DNA from: Lonicera japonica
Lineage: Eukaryota; Streptophyta; Magnoliopsida; Dipsacales; Caprifoliaceae
Assembly: GCA_021464415.1 (NCBI GenBank)
Contig: CM038471.1
Location: 36,491,234-36,555,233, forward strand
Length of the DNA: 64,000 nt
Direction: 5' to 3'
Under the pieces are notes generated by a model. That model was not told the origin of the DNA, did not search any database, and saw only the letters and a list, made by a program, of their open reading frames with translations. The translations under genes were made by a program, and so were the position numbers. Of the stretch, positions 31,430 through 43,900 are shown one piece after another. Numbering within the stretch: the stretch's first letter is position 1; each line of letters starts with the position of its first letter.

Positions 31430-34248
31430 GAAGCTTATAGTAACAAATTAATGCTTTGAAAATTGAATATGCCCCTGTTTCTTCAGTATGAGTATGTATG
31501 TACGTACAAGAGAAAATGGTTTCTGAAACTCAGGAAATGTATGAAGGATGCATAAAAGATTGAGGTAAAAGATGCGCGTTGAGACGAATTTATAAGGTAT
31601 AAAAGATGCGTCTTCAGGAAGACATCATGACAGCAACGAATCTCTGACTTTATCACTATCTAAGAAATTGGAAAATAAAGAATATCATTATTTCAGGAAG
31701 ATGTCGATCAAATAGCCTGCACATCAAATACCTTCTACAAAGGTAAACTCTTAAGAAAATAATATTTAAGAAGTAATGATGCTATCATGGAGGAAAATTC
31801 ACAGTTTTTTTTTGACCGAGCGTATGGTATGTGATAAAATAACAACAAAAAATATAGTAATATCATCTTGCTGATGTGTAACCTATACACACCAAGTAAC
31901 TTCTACAAAGTCAACCAAGTACTATCTTATTCACCAATCAACCTCATATTTGACATCCGCTGCAACATAACTGCCTTAACTTACGCTTGGGTGTTTGATC
32001 ATTCATTACCGATAGCTAGTTAGCTTTGTAAATGTATGGTTAGATGAATTTGGAATCCATTTTCTGGTACGAGCAGCATTCTTATTAAATAGATGTGAAC
32101 AGAACCTTGAAGCCTGTACAGTTACTAGTTTCACAAGCTGAGCCGCAATACCTATATGACCACTAAAAACAAATAACTTTAGATCCGAGAAATTTATTCT
32201 TCCTTTTTTTACTCAGTACAAGTAATGGTACACTCAAAAGAAAATGTGTGCATATCACAGATCTTTGATCGGACAGGTCGCAAAAGACCTCTGCCGGAAA
32301 AGGCGGAAGAACTTGAAGAAAAACCTACATTAGGGGATCTTATCCTTCTTTTGATACCAAGAAGAAATCAGAACTTGTAACGTACAAGTGCCTAACACTG
32401 AAATCAAAGAGCTACATAAGGTTACAATTCGTTGACCATTGAAAAGTCCTAATAACCAAAACATAACATAGATAAGTACTGGGAGATAACCATCGCTTTA
32501 TATATCCAGTGTGATGGAATTAACAATCAATAGATAACATTAACGAAAGCCAAATACATCAAAGGGACCAAGGTTCGATTCCAACCCCCATCCCTTTGAA
32601 CATGGCTCTGTTCCCCCCCCCCCCCCCCTCCAAAAAAAAAATAATAATAATCCAACAAGAGTGAAAAAAATGCCATTTCAGCTCCAAAATAGGAACTTGT
32701 TTCACATGGAAAAATGGAAAAGAAAAAGTAGACAATTTACAATGTTGTTGAGACTTGAACTGCACAAAACTCCTTTCATGTTGAAAAAAGAGAAAAAAGG
32801 AAAGTTCACGTCCTTGTAGAATGCCCACGGAAGCTGTAAAAGCCAGAGAACAAGAGTGATAAGACACTTGCTGCTTAACTACAAAAGTCTACAACTCTCT
32901 CTCTATATATACCTGAACAACTGAATAGCAACATAACTCAGAAGCAACGCACAATTTACATATACAACAGATTTCAAGCCTAAATTTGACATGACTCAAG
33001 GAAGATTCAACGACCTGGCTATGCGTGTTGTTTTCTGTACGTTTTTAAAGAAGAATATAATCTAGAAGGTTCCCTAACAGATGCAGAGTTTTTCACCATT
33101 GGCAAACACTTAAATTAGTGCTAGTTTTATTTGAGTTGAAATTTTTATCTTACCCAAAGTAAAATCTTTTCAATAATTTGGCATTCAACTTTCTTCAACA
33201 TTTTTGTTTAAAATTATATCGTTATAATGTGTGCAATTATTCCTACCTTCATACAAACAAAAAAAAAATATTGGAAATGCATTTTAACATTTCAGTTCTT
33301 CCCAAGGTGATAAGTATTTTACTGCAATCCAAACATGTCCAAAATGTGAAACATAATTTTTGGGAGAGAAAGCCTAAGAGTTATTTTCTGAGGTTTCTTA
33401 CCTCGTAACTCTGCAAGCAACCTATAAAATATGCAGTCAAGGATCTGCTACTCCAGCTCACACTACATCTCAGCAAAAACTTTAGCCTAAGCTGATTTTC
33501 AAAAAAATAGGTGACTGCGATCTTAAATTCTCAATCAACAAAACAAACCAAAAATAATAGTTTTGTTCATAAGACCCACTTGTGCGCAGTAATTTAAAGG
33601 GGTTCGCCTTGTACTATTGGCAAGCTCCAGATCATTGGTTCGAAACTTGCCCTTGTCCCCTTCCTCTTCCACCTTATGCTCAAACCATGGGTGTTATCTG
33701 AGATGGAACTTCTGTGTAAAACAGAACAAGCTTTATTCATCAAAAGATTGATAACGCTAGAATCATAGCTTTCACAAATGTAGAGAATTCAAACAGTAAC
33801 TCTTAATCTGAAAAAGTAACTTATTGTGATCTTCAATTTCCAATCAGCAAAACACAACTTACAGATTGATTATACAACAAAAAAAAAAAAAAAAAAATGT
33901 GCTCTGGATGATCAAACTTTTTGGTCGTACTTGGAGATTTTTCTTGAGAATTTATGTAGTATTTTCTACAGTCTTTAATTAAGTACAGAACATATATGAT
34001 AATTCTTTCAACTTATTGTGGATACACAAAATTCAAATAATCCAGGCCTCAAATTGTTTGGCGACCCCGTTATGTCATTTTATGTGCATGTTGACTTACT
34101 AATATCTATGTCATTATGACATTATCATATGTCGTACTTCTGTATAACCTTTATTCAACAATAATTCTAAGCAAACATAAATATCTTACATAAAATCAGA
34201 CATATCAAACTTTAGTAACAGAGATATCGATGTACAAACCTCACGAAT
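31430..34248. other. Intergenic region upstream of TNL-2, no gene
   Basis: No frame with a recognisable domain. A minus-strand open stretch around 32200-32345 has a serine-rich, coding-like look but no start or clear splice site. B-box-like 'ggttcgattcc' near 32572 and 'ggttcgaaac' near 33639 could mark SINE debris. A 16-C run lies at 32613-32628 and a 20-A run near 33875. Confidence 0.5.
32613..32628. repeat. Poly-C tract (16 C)
   Basis: Sixteen consecutive C, followed after a T by A-rich sequence. The longest C run in the window. Confidence 0.95.
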
Positions 34249-34386
34249 TCAAGTAATGACATTCCTCTCCGGCATTATGTCAAACAACTGACGAACAACG
34301 CCTTCATTTTCCCAATTCCAGCATGCAAAAATCATGGAATTCCAATCTGCAACTGCTCTCTCAGGCATTTCATTGAACAGTTCACG
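34249..34386 (-). pseudogene. Pentatricopeptide-repeat (PPR) gene fragment
   Basis: The minus strand encodes about 45 residues typical of PLS-type PPR proteins: ELFNEMPERAVADWNSMI and then QLFDIMPERNVIT. These fit the 'LFDEMPERDVVSWNSMI' consensus of organelle RNA-binding PPRs. It ends at a TGA (34249-34251) where a tryptophan codon is expected. Upstream it runs straight into the LINE. No further PPR repeats are seen beyond the LINE, so this is a short broken piece. Confidence 0.75.
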
Positions 34387-34722
34387 TTGTTCATGTGAAG
34401 ATTCTTTCGGCTTTTTCTCTGCGGTTTTCCTGTCTGATTGACAGGTTTTGGTATGTCCTGTTAGCTTTACAGGTTTAAGATTTTTGGTGGAGTATTTTGT
34501 TTGGTTTCTTGTTGTGTTTTCTGTTGGTTGTTCTCTCATGGAGGATAGTAGCAATTGTTCATGTGAAGATTCTTTCGGCTTTTTCTCTGTGGTTTTCCTG
34601 TCTGATTGACAGGTTTTGGTATGTCCTGTTAGCTTTACAGGTTTAAGATTTTTGGTGGAGTATTTTGTTTGGTTTCTTGTTGTGTTTTCTGTTGGTTGTT
34701 CTCTCATGGCGGATAGTAGCAA
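34387..34722 (+). repeat. Two 168-bp tandem monomers at the LINE 5' end
   Basis: Copies at 34387-34554 and 34555-34722 are nearly identical ('ttgttcatgtgaagattc' to 'gatagtagcaatt'). Each ends with an ATG and the next few ORF1 codons (atg gcg/gag gat agt agc). Only the second leads into ORF1. Confidence 0.9.
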
Positions 34723-35974
34723 TTCTCTTGCTGATCGGTATGCTCGGCTTGTGATTGAGGAGGCAGAGGGCGGGGAGGATCTATCTGAGTTCATTGATAC
34801 TACGAGTACGGCTGTTCAGGGAGATCTCCGATACAGTCTTGTAGGACGTTTTCTTACAACGTGCCCTATTAACTTCCATGCTATGGAACACATGATGGCG
34901 AGCATTTGGCGCCCGGTCATGGGACTTTGGGTTAAGGACCTCGGTCCAAACTTATAGTTATTCCAGTTCAAACATGAAATTGACTATGAAGATGTTCGAG
35001 GAGGGGGGCCATGGACGTTCGAGCAACACCCGTTATTGTTAAGCCCATTAGAACCGGGAACACTTCCACAACAAATGCCGCTGTTTCAACTCGGAATATG
35101 GGTCCAGGTGCATGATTTACCGGGGGGTTTTATGTCCGAGAAAGTTGCAGAACAAATTGGTAAGTATGCTGATCCTAATAACTTCTCAGGGGCATGGACA
35201 TCCTATATGCGAATTCGTGTCCTCATCGATGTCTGCAAACCTATAAAAAGGAAGATGAATATTCGGCGAAGTGATTTTGAAGGAAAGTGGATTAATTTTC
35301 GATATGAACGACTCCCGACCTTTTGTTTTTTTTGTGGTATTATTGGGCATTCTGACCGCTCGTGCGAAACTGTTTTTGAATATCGAAACCAAAACGTGGA
35401 AAAAGCTTATGGTGTCTGGTTACGAGCTTCGAATAGACGGTCAAATTATAAAGGTGGGGAACAATGGCTATTAGATGGTCAAGCTCCAGCATTGGGAGGC
35501 TCGTTTGGTAATACGTCGAATAACGAAAAATGTAAAGGTGGTTTGGTGGAGAAAGGAAATATTCTGGCGACTCAAATGGTGATTGATGGTGGCGGTGGAG
35601 AGCAGGTGGAAGGGAGGGGCACAATGGTAATTACCCAAGCCAAAATTCATAACCATACTTCAAACTCCAATCCCCATAATTTTGCCAAACATCATGGTAA
35701 TTTGAATCTGCCGAATAAAAGTAGAGATATGGGCAGAGAAATAAATTCAAAAATGCTTATTGATAATGTGAACAAGGTGGGCTCAAATGATGGCGTGGAT
35801 GCTATTGTTATTTTAGAGGCCAAACGGAGGAGACAGGAAAGTGGGACAGCGGAGCCTTTGGGCCTCTTGGGCTCTAGTGACAGTAAAGAAAATGATCTAA
35901 GCAATTTAAATGGGCAGGGTTCAAAAAACTCTGTGGTGGCGGACTCGGAAGGCCGGGTTCGCCTGGCATTATGA
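34706..35974 (+). pseudogene. LINE ORF1 (DUF4283 / CCHC RNA-binding protein), one stop
   Basis: The start is at 34706 (MADSSNSLADRY). The N-terminal part resembles the DUF4283 domain of plant LINE ORF1 proteins (GGPWTFEQHPLLL, GIWVQVHDLPGGF). A CCHC knuckle CFFCGIIGHSDRSC lies near the middle. A basic, low-complexity tail follows. One in-frame TAG at 34955-34957 interrupts the domain where family members usually have an aromatic residue; the frame then continues unchanged. Its TGA overlaps the ORF2 start (ATGA at 35971-35974). By family it would bind LINE RNA. Confidence 0.85.
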
Positions 35975-38900
35975 AGACTCTAAGTTGGAACTGTCGCGGT
36001 TTGGGCAACCCAAAGACAGTTCGAGATTTTGTGGACCTTGTGTCCAATTTGCAGCCCGATTTTATTTTTTTAATGGAAACAAAAGTGAACAGAGAGAAGG
36101 TGGAGCGTGTGCAAGTTCAGATTAAATACCAGGGCTTATGTTTTGTTCCTGGAGTTAATAATGGTGGTGGGTTAGCGCTTATGTGGAAGATCAAAGATAC
36201 AACAGTGTTATTAGGGCATTCGAAAATTTTTATTGATGTGGTGATATCTATCCCGGACTCATAAAGATGGCGGCTTACCGGCTTTTATGGTTTTCCAGAG
36301 CGGGTTAGAAGAAGAGACTCTTGGGATTTATTACGTACTCTTTCAAATAAATCAAATCTTCCGTGGTGTTGCATTGGGGATTTTAATGATATGCTATCTT
36401 CTTCGGAGAAAAAAGGTGGAGTTTCGCATCCTATTAATTTAATTAAAGGGTTTCGGGAGGCGGTAGAAGACAGTTATTTGAAAGAAGTTAACTTTAGAGG
36501 GCATTTATTTACATGGGAAAAGAGTAGAGGCCGTCCTAATTTTACAGAAGAGAAGTTAGATCGAGCATCAGCCACTGATCAGTGGTTCTCTTTATTTCCG
36601 TCTGCAGAAGTGGATAATATTCCAGTTGCATCCTCTGATCACTCGGTTTTATTTCTTCATTTCACTAATAAAATTCATAGTCCGAAAAGAGTGTTCCGAT
36701 TTGAAAATGCGTGGCGGTTTGAACCAATGTGTAAGGAGATTGTTATTAATACTTGGGGGCACTCTGGTCCTCTGAATATTCAGCAAAAACTTTCTGTTTG
36801 TGGCGAAGCTCTCCAGGCCTGGGGTAATTCGGTGAGGAATACATTCAAACGGGATCTGAGAGATAGTAGATGCCGTCTTCGTGATCTGCTGAGCTCTAGG
36901 ATTCCGGCCAGTTCGATAGCAGTAAAGGAAGAGCGGGACACACTGAACAATCTGTTGCGGCACCAGTCCTCGTATTGGCGGCAGCGGGCTAAAGTATTTT
37001 GGCTCAAGGAGGGTGATACTAATTCGAAGGCTTTTCACGCTTATGTGTCGGCGAGAAACAGTAAAAATCATTTCTCTTATTTATTGGATAACCATGGGAA
37101 TAAACAAAGATGGGATGCGGGCTTGGCAGAGCTAATTCGAGACTACTTTTCAGAGCTATTTCATTCCAATGGCAGCTCTAGTGAAGCTATTATAGAGTCG
37201 GTTCAACCAAAAATCTCTGATGCGCAGAATGCGCTTTTGCTTCGTCCTTTCGTAGCGGCTGAAGTCGTCGCAGCGGTCAAGGCGATGCATCCGGATAAAA
37301 GTTCGGGGCCGGATGGGTTCAATCCAGGATTTTATCAGTCGTTTTGGCACGAGATAGGTACGGATGTTACGTCGGCTTTTCTTAATTATTTAAATAATTG
37401 TTCGTTACCTGGGGGCTTGAATGACACTATTATTGTACTGATTCCCAAAGTTAAGAAGCCGGATAAAATTACAGATTTGAGACCTATTTCCCTTTGTAAT
37501 GTTATTGTGAAAGTGATGACGAAAGTGCTTGCTAATAGATTGAAAATGGTCCTTGACTCAATTATCTCTGAAAATCAAAGCGCCTTTATTCCGGGCCGTC
37601 TTATAACTAATAATGTCATGATAGCTTTTGAAGTCAATCACTATTTGAATCAAAAGAACCAGGGGAAAGTAGGGATGGCGTCCTTAAAGATGGATATGTC
37701 AAAAGCATATGATAGAGTAGAATGGTCATTCCTGAGGGACATGATGGTTAAGTTGGGCTTTGTAGATAGGTGGATTGACTTGATTATGCTCTTCGTGACT
37801 TCAGTTCAGTACGTGGTTAGACAAGGGGGTAGAGAGGTTGGTCCTATTGTTCCTTCGAGAGGTCTTCGTCAAGGGGACCCTATTTCGCCTTATTTATTCT
37901 TAATTTGTGCAGAAGGTCTCTCCTCTATTTTAAATGACAGGTCTCGTAAGGGTCTTATCCAAGGGTGTAAAGTGGCGAAGACGGCGCCTGTTATCTCACA
38001 TCTCCTCTTTGCAGATGATAGCTATTTATTCTTTCGCGCCACGATAGAGGAATGTGAGAGAGTTCACGACTGCCTTAGTAAATATGAAGCTGCATCAGGT
38101 CAGAAGGTTAATTTTACTAAATCCTCTATATTATTCAGTTCGAATACGACTGATGATATTAGAAATAGTATTTGTGACTTGCTGGGGGTTAGGGCTTGCG
38201 ATAATCACGGTAAATACTTGGGCGCTCCATCGTTAATTGGGACAAATAAGGTGGAGGTGTTTAATTATATTAAAGAAAAAGCCCATAAAAAAATCTTTGG
38301 TTGGAGAAATAAATTATTATCTAAGGCTGGTAAAGAGCTTTTGCTTAAATCTGTTATTCAGGCGATTCCAAGCTATATTTTAAGTGTATTTTTATTGCCT
38401 CACATTCTTTGTGATGAGCTCGAGCGTATGATGAATAGTTTTTGGTGGGGTAAAAAGAAGGATGGTTCAAACAGTATTCGTTGGCGTAGTTGGGATAAGT
38501 TGTGCTATAACAAATCAGTTGGTGGATTAGGCTTTCGAAAAATTCACCTTTTTAATCTTGCTATGTTGGGTAAACAAGGGTGGCGACTACTAGTGCATCC
38601 TTATTCGTTTTGTGGTAGAATTTTTAAAGCTCGGTACTATGCTGATTCGAGTTTTTTAGAAGCAAAGTTGGGGTCCAATCCTAGTTATATTTGGCGTAGT
38701 GTCCTTGCAAGTCAAGATCTGGTTAAAGAAGGGTGCAGACGGCATATTGGTAATGGGGTTAACACGTTTATTTGGGGTTCTCCATGGTTAAATGACGGGG
38801 ACAATCCGTTTGTCGAAACTCCGTGTCACAAGGATCTTGTTGAGGTCACAGTTGATGCATTGCTGAAGCCGGGACACTTAGAGTGGGACATTGAGCTAAT

Positions 38901-40036
38901 TAACAATATTTTTGTGCAAAGGGATGTTGATGAAATCTTAGTTATTCCCCTTCCTCGCGATAGTAAAGCTGATGTATGGTATTGGGCATGGAGTTCGAAG
39001 GGTTCGTACAATGTGAAATCAGCACATAAATTTTTGTGCTCTAAGTACCAGCCGGTTATAGCGCCAGCAATTACCAATTGGCAGCTTATTTGGTCTCTAA
39101 ATTTACCTCCTCAAGTTTGTAATTTTCTTTGGAGATCACTTGCAGGTTCTCTCCCGACTCGGATGGCGCTTGCATCTCGCAATGTCGAAGTGGATACTAT
39201 CTGTCCGCTTTGTGCCCAATATGAAGAAACGGCAGTTCACGTTTTAGTCTACTGCCCAGTCTCGATCAGCATTTGGAAGGCTGCTGGCTTCTCTTTCTCA
39301 GTGCAGGCTTCAACCCGGTTGTGGGAATGGTGGAATATAGTGGTAACAGGTTGTTCAAAGGAAGCAATGGAGTTTATATATAGCAGTTCTTTTGTGGAAA
39401 GCTTGGGTCAACCGTAATGATTGTGTATGGAACGGGGGCTCAAAACCAGCTTGGCAGGTTGTCAATGACGCAGCAGTTGTTCTCGCTGAATGGCGCTCTA
39501 CTCGTTCGGTCACCATGGTAGCGGCTTCATCAGAGTCTAGAAGCTTGGATACATGGTCTGTGCCGAGTATGGGTACTTGGAAATGCAACGTAGATGCAGC
39601 GACATTCACGAAGCCAAATAAAATGGGTTATGGAGGCGTGCTTCGGGATGATAAAGGTTCGTTTATAGCAGCCGTAGCAGGTACGTTTCCAGGTCGTTTT
39701 AGCCCGTTAATTGCAAAATCAATTGGGCTAAGAGAAGTTCTTAGTTGGCTAATTCATTCGGGAAGACAAGACGTTTTGATTGAATCGGATTCTTTACTCC
39801 TCACAAATGCTATCAATAAGGCAGAGAATTTTTGTTCCTCTGTTGGTTCAGTCATTGAGGATTGTTATAACCTCTTGTTAGCATTAGTTAATAGCAAGCT
39901 AGTTTTTGTTCGTAGATCAGCGAATGCGGTTGCCCATTCAATTGCTAGGGCGTCGCATTCGTTGTCTGGTCAGCAGGAATGGTGTGATGTTTGTCCTGCT
40001 TTTATTTCTAATGTACTCTCTAGCGATTTGATTTAA
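35971..40036 (+). pseudogene. LINE ORF2 (endonuclease-RT-RNase H), stop and frameshift
   Basis: It begins MKTLSWNCRGLGNP, an apurinic-type endonuclease, with ETK, GDFND and SDH motifs following. An in-frame TAA (36262-36264) interrupts the endonuclease; the same frame reopens and runs to 39417. Reverse transcriptase shows PDKSSGPDGF, LRPISLCNV, AFIPGRLITNN, the catalytic FADD in LLFADDSYLF, and a zf-RVT segment with CPLC. A frameshift near 39370-39395 moves to the frame ending at 40036, which carries the RNase H (NVDAATF, GYGGVLRDD, IESDS). Neither disruption can be bypassed, so no active ORF2 protein is expected. Confidence 0.92.
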
Positions 40037-40104
40037 TATATTCTTCTTTGTTTCGAAAAAAAAAAAAACTAAAAATATTATTCAAATGGTATAATCAAAT
40101 GTTA

Positions 40105-40562
40105 GAACATCTTCAATGGAATAATTAAAATTAAATAATCAAAACAACTTTTGATTATCCATTTAGTAAGAATATCTCCAATGGTATAATCAAAATAACA
40201 ATTATAATTAAATTTAACAATGTTGGCTAAAAGTACTACCTCAATGGTATAATCAAATTTTAGCAACCTTTTAACGAATAATTAAATATATTCCATTTAT
40301 AATCAAAATTAACAACCTTCTTCGATAACCAAAATGAGGGGCCACCAGTTTTATTGGGTAAAAGAAAATCTTTTTAAATTTCAATCATCTTTCCCTCGTT
40401 TTTTTGAAACAAAATTCAAATTGATTAATTTGTGGCCAATCAATAAAGTGGACTCACAAATTTGGTTATTGAGAAAAAATATCTATTGGAGAGAGTTAAC
40501 AACTTACTAAATGTCAAAAGTCATTTTTATTATTTACTTTTGTTTATTCCATTGGAGATGTA
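40105..40562. mobile_element. MITE with 'catctccaatggaata' ends
   Basis: The left end 'acatcttcaatggaataa' (about 40107) pairs with 'ttattccattggagatgt' (about 40544-40561). The interior repeats 'caatggtataatcaaa' several times. It lies 40 bp beyond the LINE A-tail. Exact ends and target duplication are unclear. Confidence 0.6.
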
Positions 40563-41792
40563 AGGGTCGCAAAGGGGTTGGGATCAGTGCGGCAAAAAAA
40601 GAAACCAATTTAAAAATAAAAAATAAAAAATTAGTTTTGGTTTCACGTATACAAATACCAAAAGTTAAAAATACCGAAAACAAAAAATGCAAATTTCTTT
40701 TGGTTGGTTTTGGTTTCAATTTTTCAAAACCGCCTAAAATACCAAAAATTATAAAATCAAAAATACCGAGAATAAATGTATATTTTATATATTGTATGAT
40801 GCAATATTTTTGGCTTTTTTCTATTATGCGCTATAATTTTAAAGTTTCTTGGTAAAATGTTAATTGTGCTGTGATATATATATAAATTTATCTTAGGAGG
40901 CACGTGAGATATTAAAGGATTATTAATATAGTTATAGCTTAGTTCTTAAAATCTGTATCTTATATATTTTAACACTTTTTCTTAAATGAAGTTATCATAA
41001 TGCATATACAAAGATGGAATAATATAATCGCACTCATTGCCTTGAGGAAAAAATTCTAGAAATAAAATTAAGTATAATTTCCGAAAAATAATACAAAAAA
41101 AAACTGAAATAAAAGTACCAAAAAAACTAAAAGAACCAAAAAACCGCATGGTTTGGTTTTCATTTACGTGTGTTAAATCATCACACGGTCAAAATCATCT
41201 ACCAAGACCTTAAGGCTACTCGAAGGTATAGTCAATAAGATAATAGAAAAAAGAAAAAAATACATGATATAAGTTGTATTATACTTTAGGCACTAGTTAT
41301 TTATATATTGGACTTTAGCTAGAAGGGTGTAATTGAAAAAAGAAACCCTACATAACGGTTTAATTAATGAAAGTTACAAAATGATGGTTAAAGTTTAATA
41401 TAAAATAAAAAGATAGGCCAAAATCAAATTGTGTATTATTAATAGTGGCCAAAGTCAAACTCTCCTATTTTGAGTAACTAACACAACTGTCAATGAGTAA
41501 CTAACACAACTGTCAATCGACAAGGGCGAGTGCGTCAAGAATGGAAAATTATAGTCTGATTTTAATATTTGGGTTATGTGGGTTTTAGGTCCATAATTTT
41601 GTCATTATTTAGTTAGAAGTTCACGGTTCTCATTTCTTAGACTTTAGGCCACAGTTTTCCTAGAATACACCTAATTTGTTCATCTTCTTCACTTGCTTGG
41701 CCAACAAAAAAAATCAAACAAACAAACCACTCTCCTTCTCTCTCCACATTCATCACCTCCGAAACCCCTATCATCCCAAACCCCTCAAATTC
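40563..41792. other. AT-rich intergenic, no gene
   Basis: A 114-codon frame at 40511-40855 is lysine/isoleucine-rich low complexity and not gene-like. 'gagtaactaacacaactgtcaat' is doubled near 41473. Nothing else is supported. Confidence 0.5.
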
Positions 41793-42314
41793 TCAAAGAT
41801 TCTGAATCTCGGAACCACCCAAAGATTTAGACAACCCACCAGTTAAATTATTGTAAGACAATATGAGATTCTGCAAATTGGGGAAAGACCCGAAAATATC
41901 CGGAATACTTCCAACCAAACTCACATTACTCGCGGAAAAAGTACCCAAACTACTACTATCCCTCAACTGAATCGGCACCACCCAAGATTGTAAACTCGGA
42001 TTATCACTTATACTAAATGGTTGTAAATTGGTGAGACACACGAGGAAATCAGACGAAACAGAGAGGTTGTTAAGCTCATTGGGAAGTGTACCTTAGAGGC
42101 TTTTGGAGGGGAGGTTGATAAAGGTGACTCAGCCGGAGCTGTCGCAGTAGATTTCGGACCAATTGTTGCAGATGTCTGTGCCGGTCTAATCTTTGGGCGT
42201 GTTGGAGAGGCTGGTGGCGAGTGTTTGGAGTACGGAGAGGTCATCTGCGGCTGAGAAAGATAGGGACGCGAGGAGGAAGAAGAAGAGAGAATGTAGGGTT
42301 TTGAGAGTGGACAT
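41793..42314 (-). pseudogene. TMK-type LRR receptor kinase, 5' fragment
   Basis: It starts at an ATG at 42314 with a signal peptide (MSTLKTLHSLFFFLLASLSF), then a LRRNT-like part (WSEIYCDSSG) and LRRs (SLQSWVVPIQL, GSIPDIFGSFPNLQNLILSY), ending at GGSEIQNL and a stop. This arrangement matches TMK1-type receptor kinases, which act in plasma-membrane auxin signalling. Three in-frame stops (TAG, TGA, TAA) lie in the first 80 codons; otherwise one frame holds throughout. The remaining LRRs, membrane segment and kinase are absent. It is a truncated, dead gene copy. Confidence 0.8.
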
Positions 42315-42323
42315 TGTTGGGAT

Positions 42324-42349
42324 CGAGAGAGAGAGAGAGAGAGAGAGAG
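42324..42349. repeat. GA microsatellite
   Basis: (GA)n run of about 26 bp, in the 5' UTR position of the TMK-like fragment, where it reads (CT)n on the coding strand. Confidence 0.9.
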
Positions 42350-42503
42350 TTTGGTGCTTTATGTGGGGGTGTAATTGAACTGTTGAACGGCTTGTTTTTC
42401 CAAGTTTATTTTTTGGACGATCGCTGTAATATTATTTTAATAAAGGGCGGTGTTTTTATTTTAATATTTTTTTTTTCTGTTGACTAACGGAATCACTTAT
42501 TTT

Positions 42504-43291
42504 GGGTTTTACTATTTACGAACTTCATTTCTCTTACAAATACTTCTTATTTCACAAACACTCTCCAAATATAATTTTTTAATTATTAACACTCTCTATT
42601 TACCTCTCCTATTTACCTTAAATAATTTATATAAAGTATGTAATTAAAAATATAATTAATTTTAACTAAAATTAATCACACTTTAAAAATATAATTAACC
42701 TTAACTAAAAAAATTAATCTATCAATTTATCCATGAGAAATAAATTAATCTTAAACTCTCTTGATGTAGGGAGAATATATGATATTTACTCTCCTGATGT
42801 GAGGAGAGTAAATGGAATAAATTCGGCTGAAGTGGGGAGACTGACTTTTAAACTCACTAAAAAATTTTAAAGTTAAACTTTCCTCATGTGGGGAGAACAT
42901 ATGCTATTTACTCTCCTGATGTGAGGAGAGTAAATAGAGTAAATTCGGCTGAAGTGGGGAGACTGACTTTTAAACTCACTGAAAAATTTTAAAGTGAAAC
43001 TCTCCTCATGTGGGGAGAACATATGCTATTTACTCTCCTGATGTAGGGAGAGTAAATGGAATAAATTCGGCTAAAGTGGGGAGATAATAAGATATAAGGG
43101 TGGTGTTTTAAAGTGTATGATTAATTTATTACTCATGGATAAATTGATAGATTAATTTTTTTACCTTAGAATAAATATGTTAATTGAGGGGGGGTGTTTG
43201 TGAGATATAAGGGGATGTTTAAAAGTAGATCTATTTAAAATTAAATGGGGGATGTTAGTGAGATAAATGGATGTTGTAAATAGTCTCACCC
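42504..43291. mobile_element. hAT-like non-autonomous element (copy 2)
   Basis: Ends GGGTTTTACTATTTAC and GTAAATAGTCTCACCC are inverted repeats, flanked by perfect 8-bp duplications CTTATTTT (42496-42503, 43292-43299). It carries two to three of the 123-bp units, with the hairpin ATTTACTCTCC / GGAGAGTAAAT, seen in copy 1. An inner inverted stretch 'aaattaatctatcaattta' (near 42710) pairs with its complement near 43135. No coding capacity. Confidence 0.85.
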
Positions 43292-43407
43292 CTTATTTTG
43301 GACCCTAACTTAAGAATGACAAAATTATAGACTCCAAAACTCAAATAATCCTTAATTTTTTATAGATTGATGTTATAGTAGTCGAGCACTACTATTTTAA
43401 GAAGTTA

Positions 43408-43897
43408 GGCCTCGTTTGATTCGGGTATTAAAAGTGGGATGGGATCATCAATACCATTTTTTTTATAATACCTTATTTAATTCACACAAGTGTTAGGATT
43501 ACTAATACCAGTACTAATTTAATACCACTATTTGTAGTATAATTTAATACCAGGGGGAGGTGGTATTATTTATCCAGGATTAAAAAAAATGAACTATATA
43601 TTTTCAAAAATAACATTATTACTATAATATTTTCAAAAATGCCACTACTACTATTACTATATTATTATTATTTTAATTTTTTTTTTAATTTTTTTATTTT
43701 GTTAGTCCAAAATATAATCTCGTATACGAGTTATAGAACCAAACATGGTATTAACATCAAATGAGATATCATAGTATTAATACTACATGAATCAAACAAG
43801 GTATTGGTAATAAATTAATAACAAGATTAATAGTCCAATACTATTAATACTGATATTATTAATCTCACTGACCCTAATACCTGAATCAAATGAAGCC
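43408..43897. mobile_element. Tourist-like MITE, copy 2
   Basis: Ends ggcctcgtttgattcgggta and tacctgaatcaaatgaagcc are inverted repeats, flanked by TTA (43405-43407, 43898-43900). Sequence and layout match copy 1 at 22710-23265 with several differences. Confidence 0.88.
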
Positions 43898-43900
43898 TTA

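Larger units (their letters stand above)
34387..40068 (+). mobile_element. L1-type LINE retrotransposon, near full length, inactive
   Basis: The order is a tandem 5' repeat (34387-34722), ORF1 (34706-35974), ORF2 (35971-40036) and a 13-A tail (40056-40068). ORF2 holds endonuclease, reverse transcriptase and RNase H, as in plant L1 elements. Each ORF has one in-frame stop, and ORF2 also has a frameshift. I could not find a target duplication: sequence after the A-tail ('ctaaaaatatt') does not match the left flank. The left flank is a PPR fragment on the other strand. Confidence 0.92.

Noticed and set aside
32200..32345. Serine/arginine-rich minus-strand open stretch
   Set aside because: Preceded by a stop in frame, no start, no clear acceptor, no recognised domain.
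40511..40855. 114-codon plus frame
   Set aside because: Low-complexity K/I-rich translation of AT-rich DNA overlapping a MITE end.
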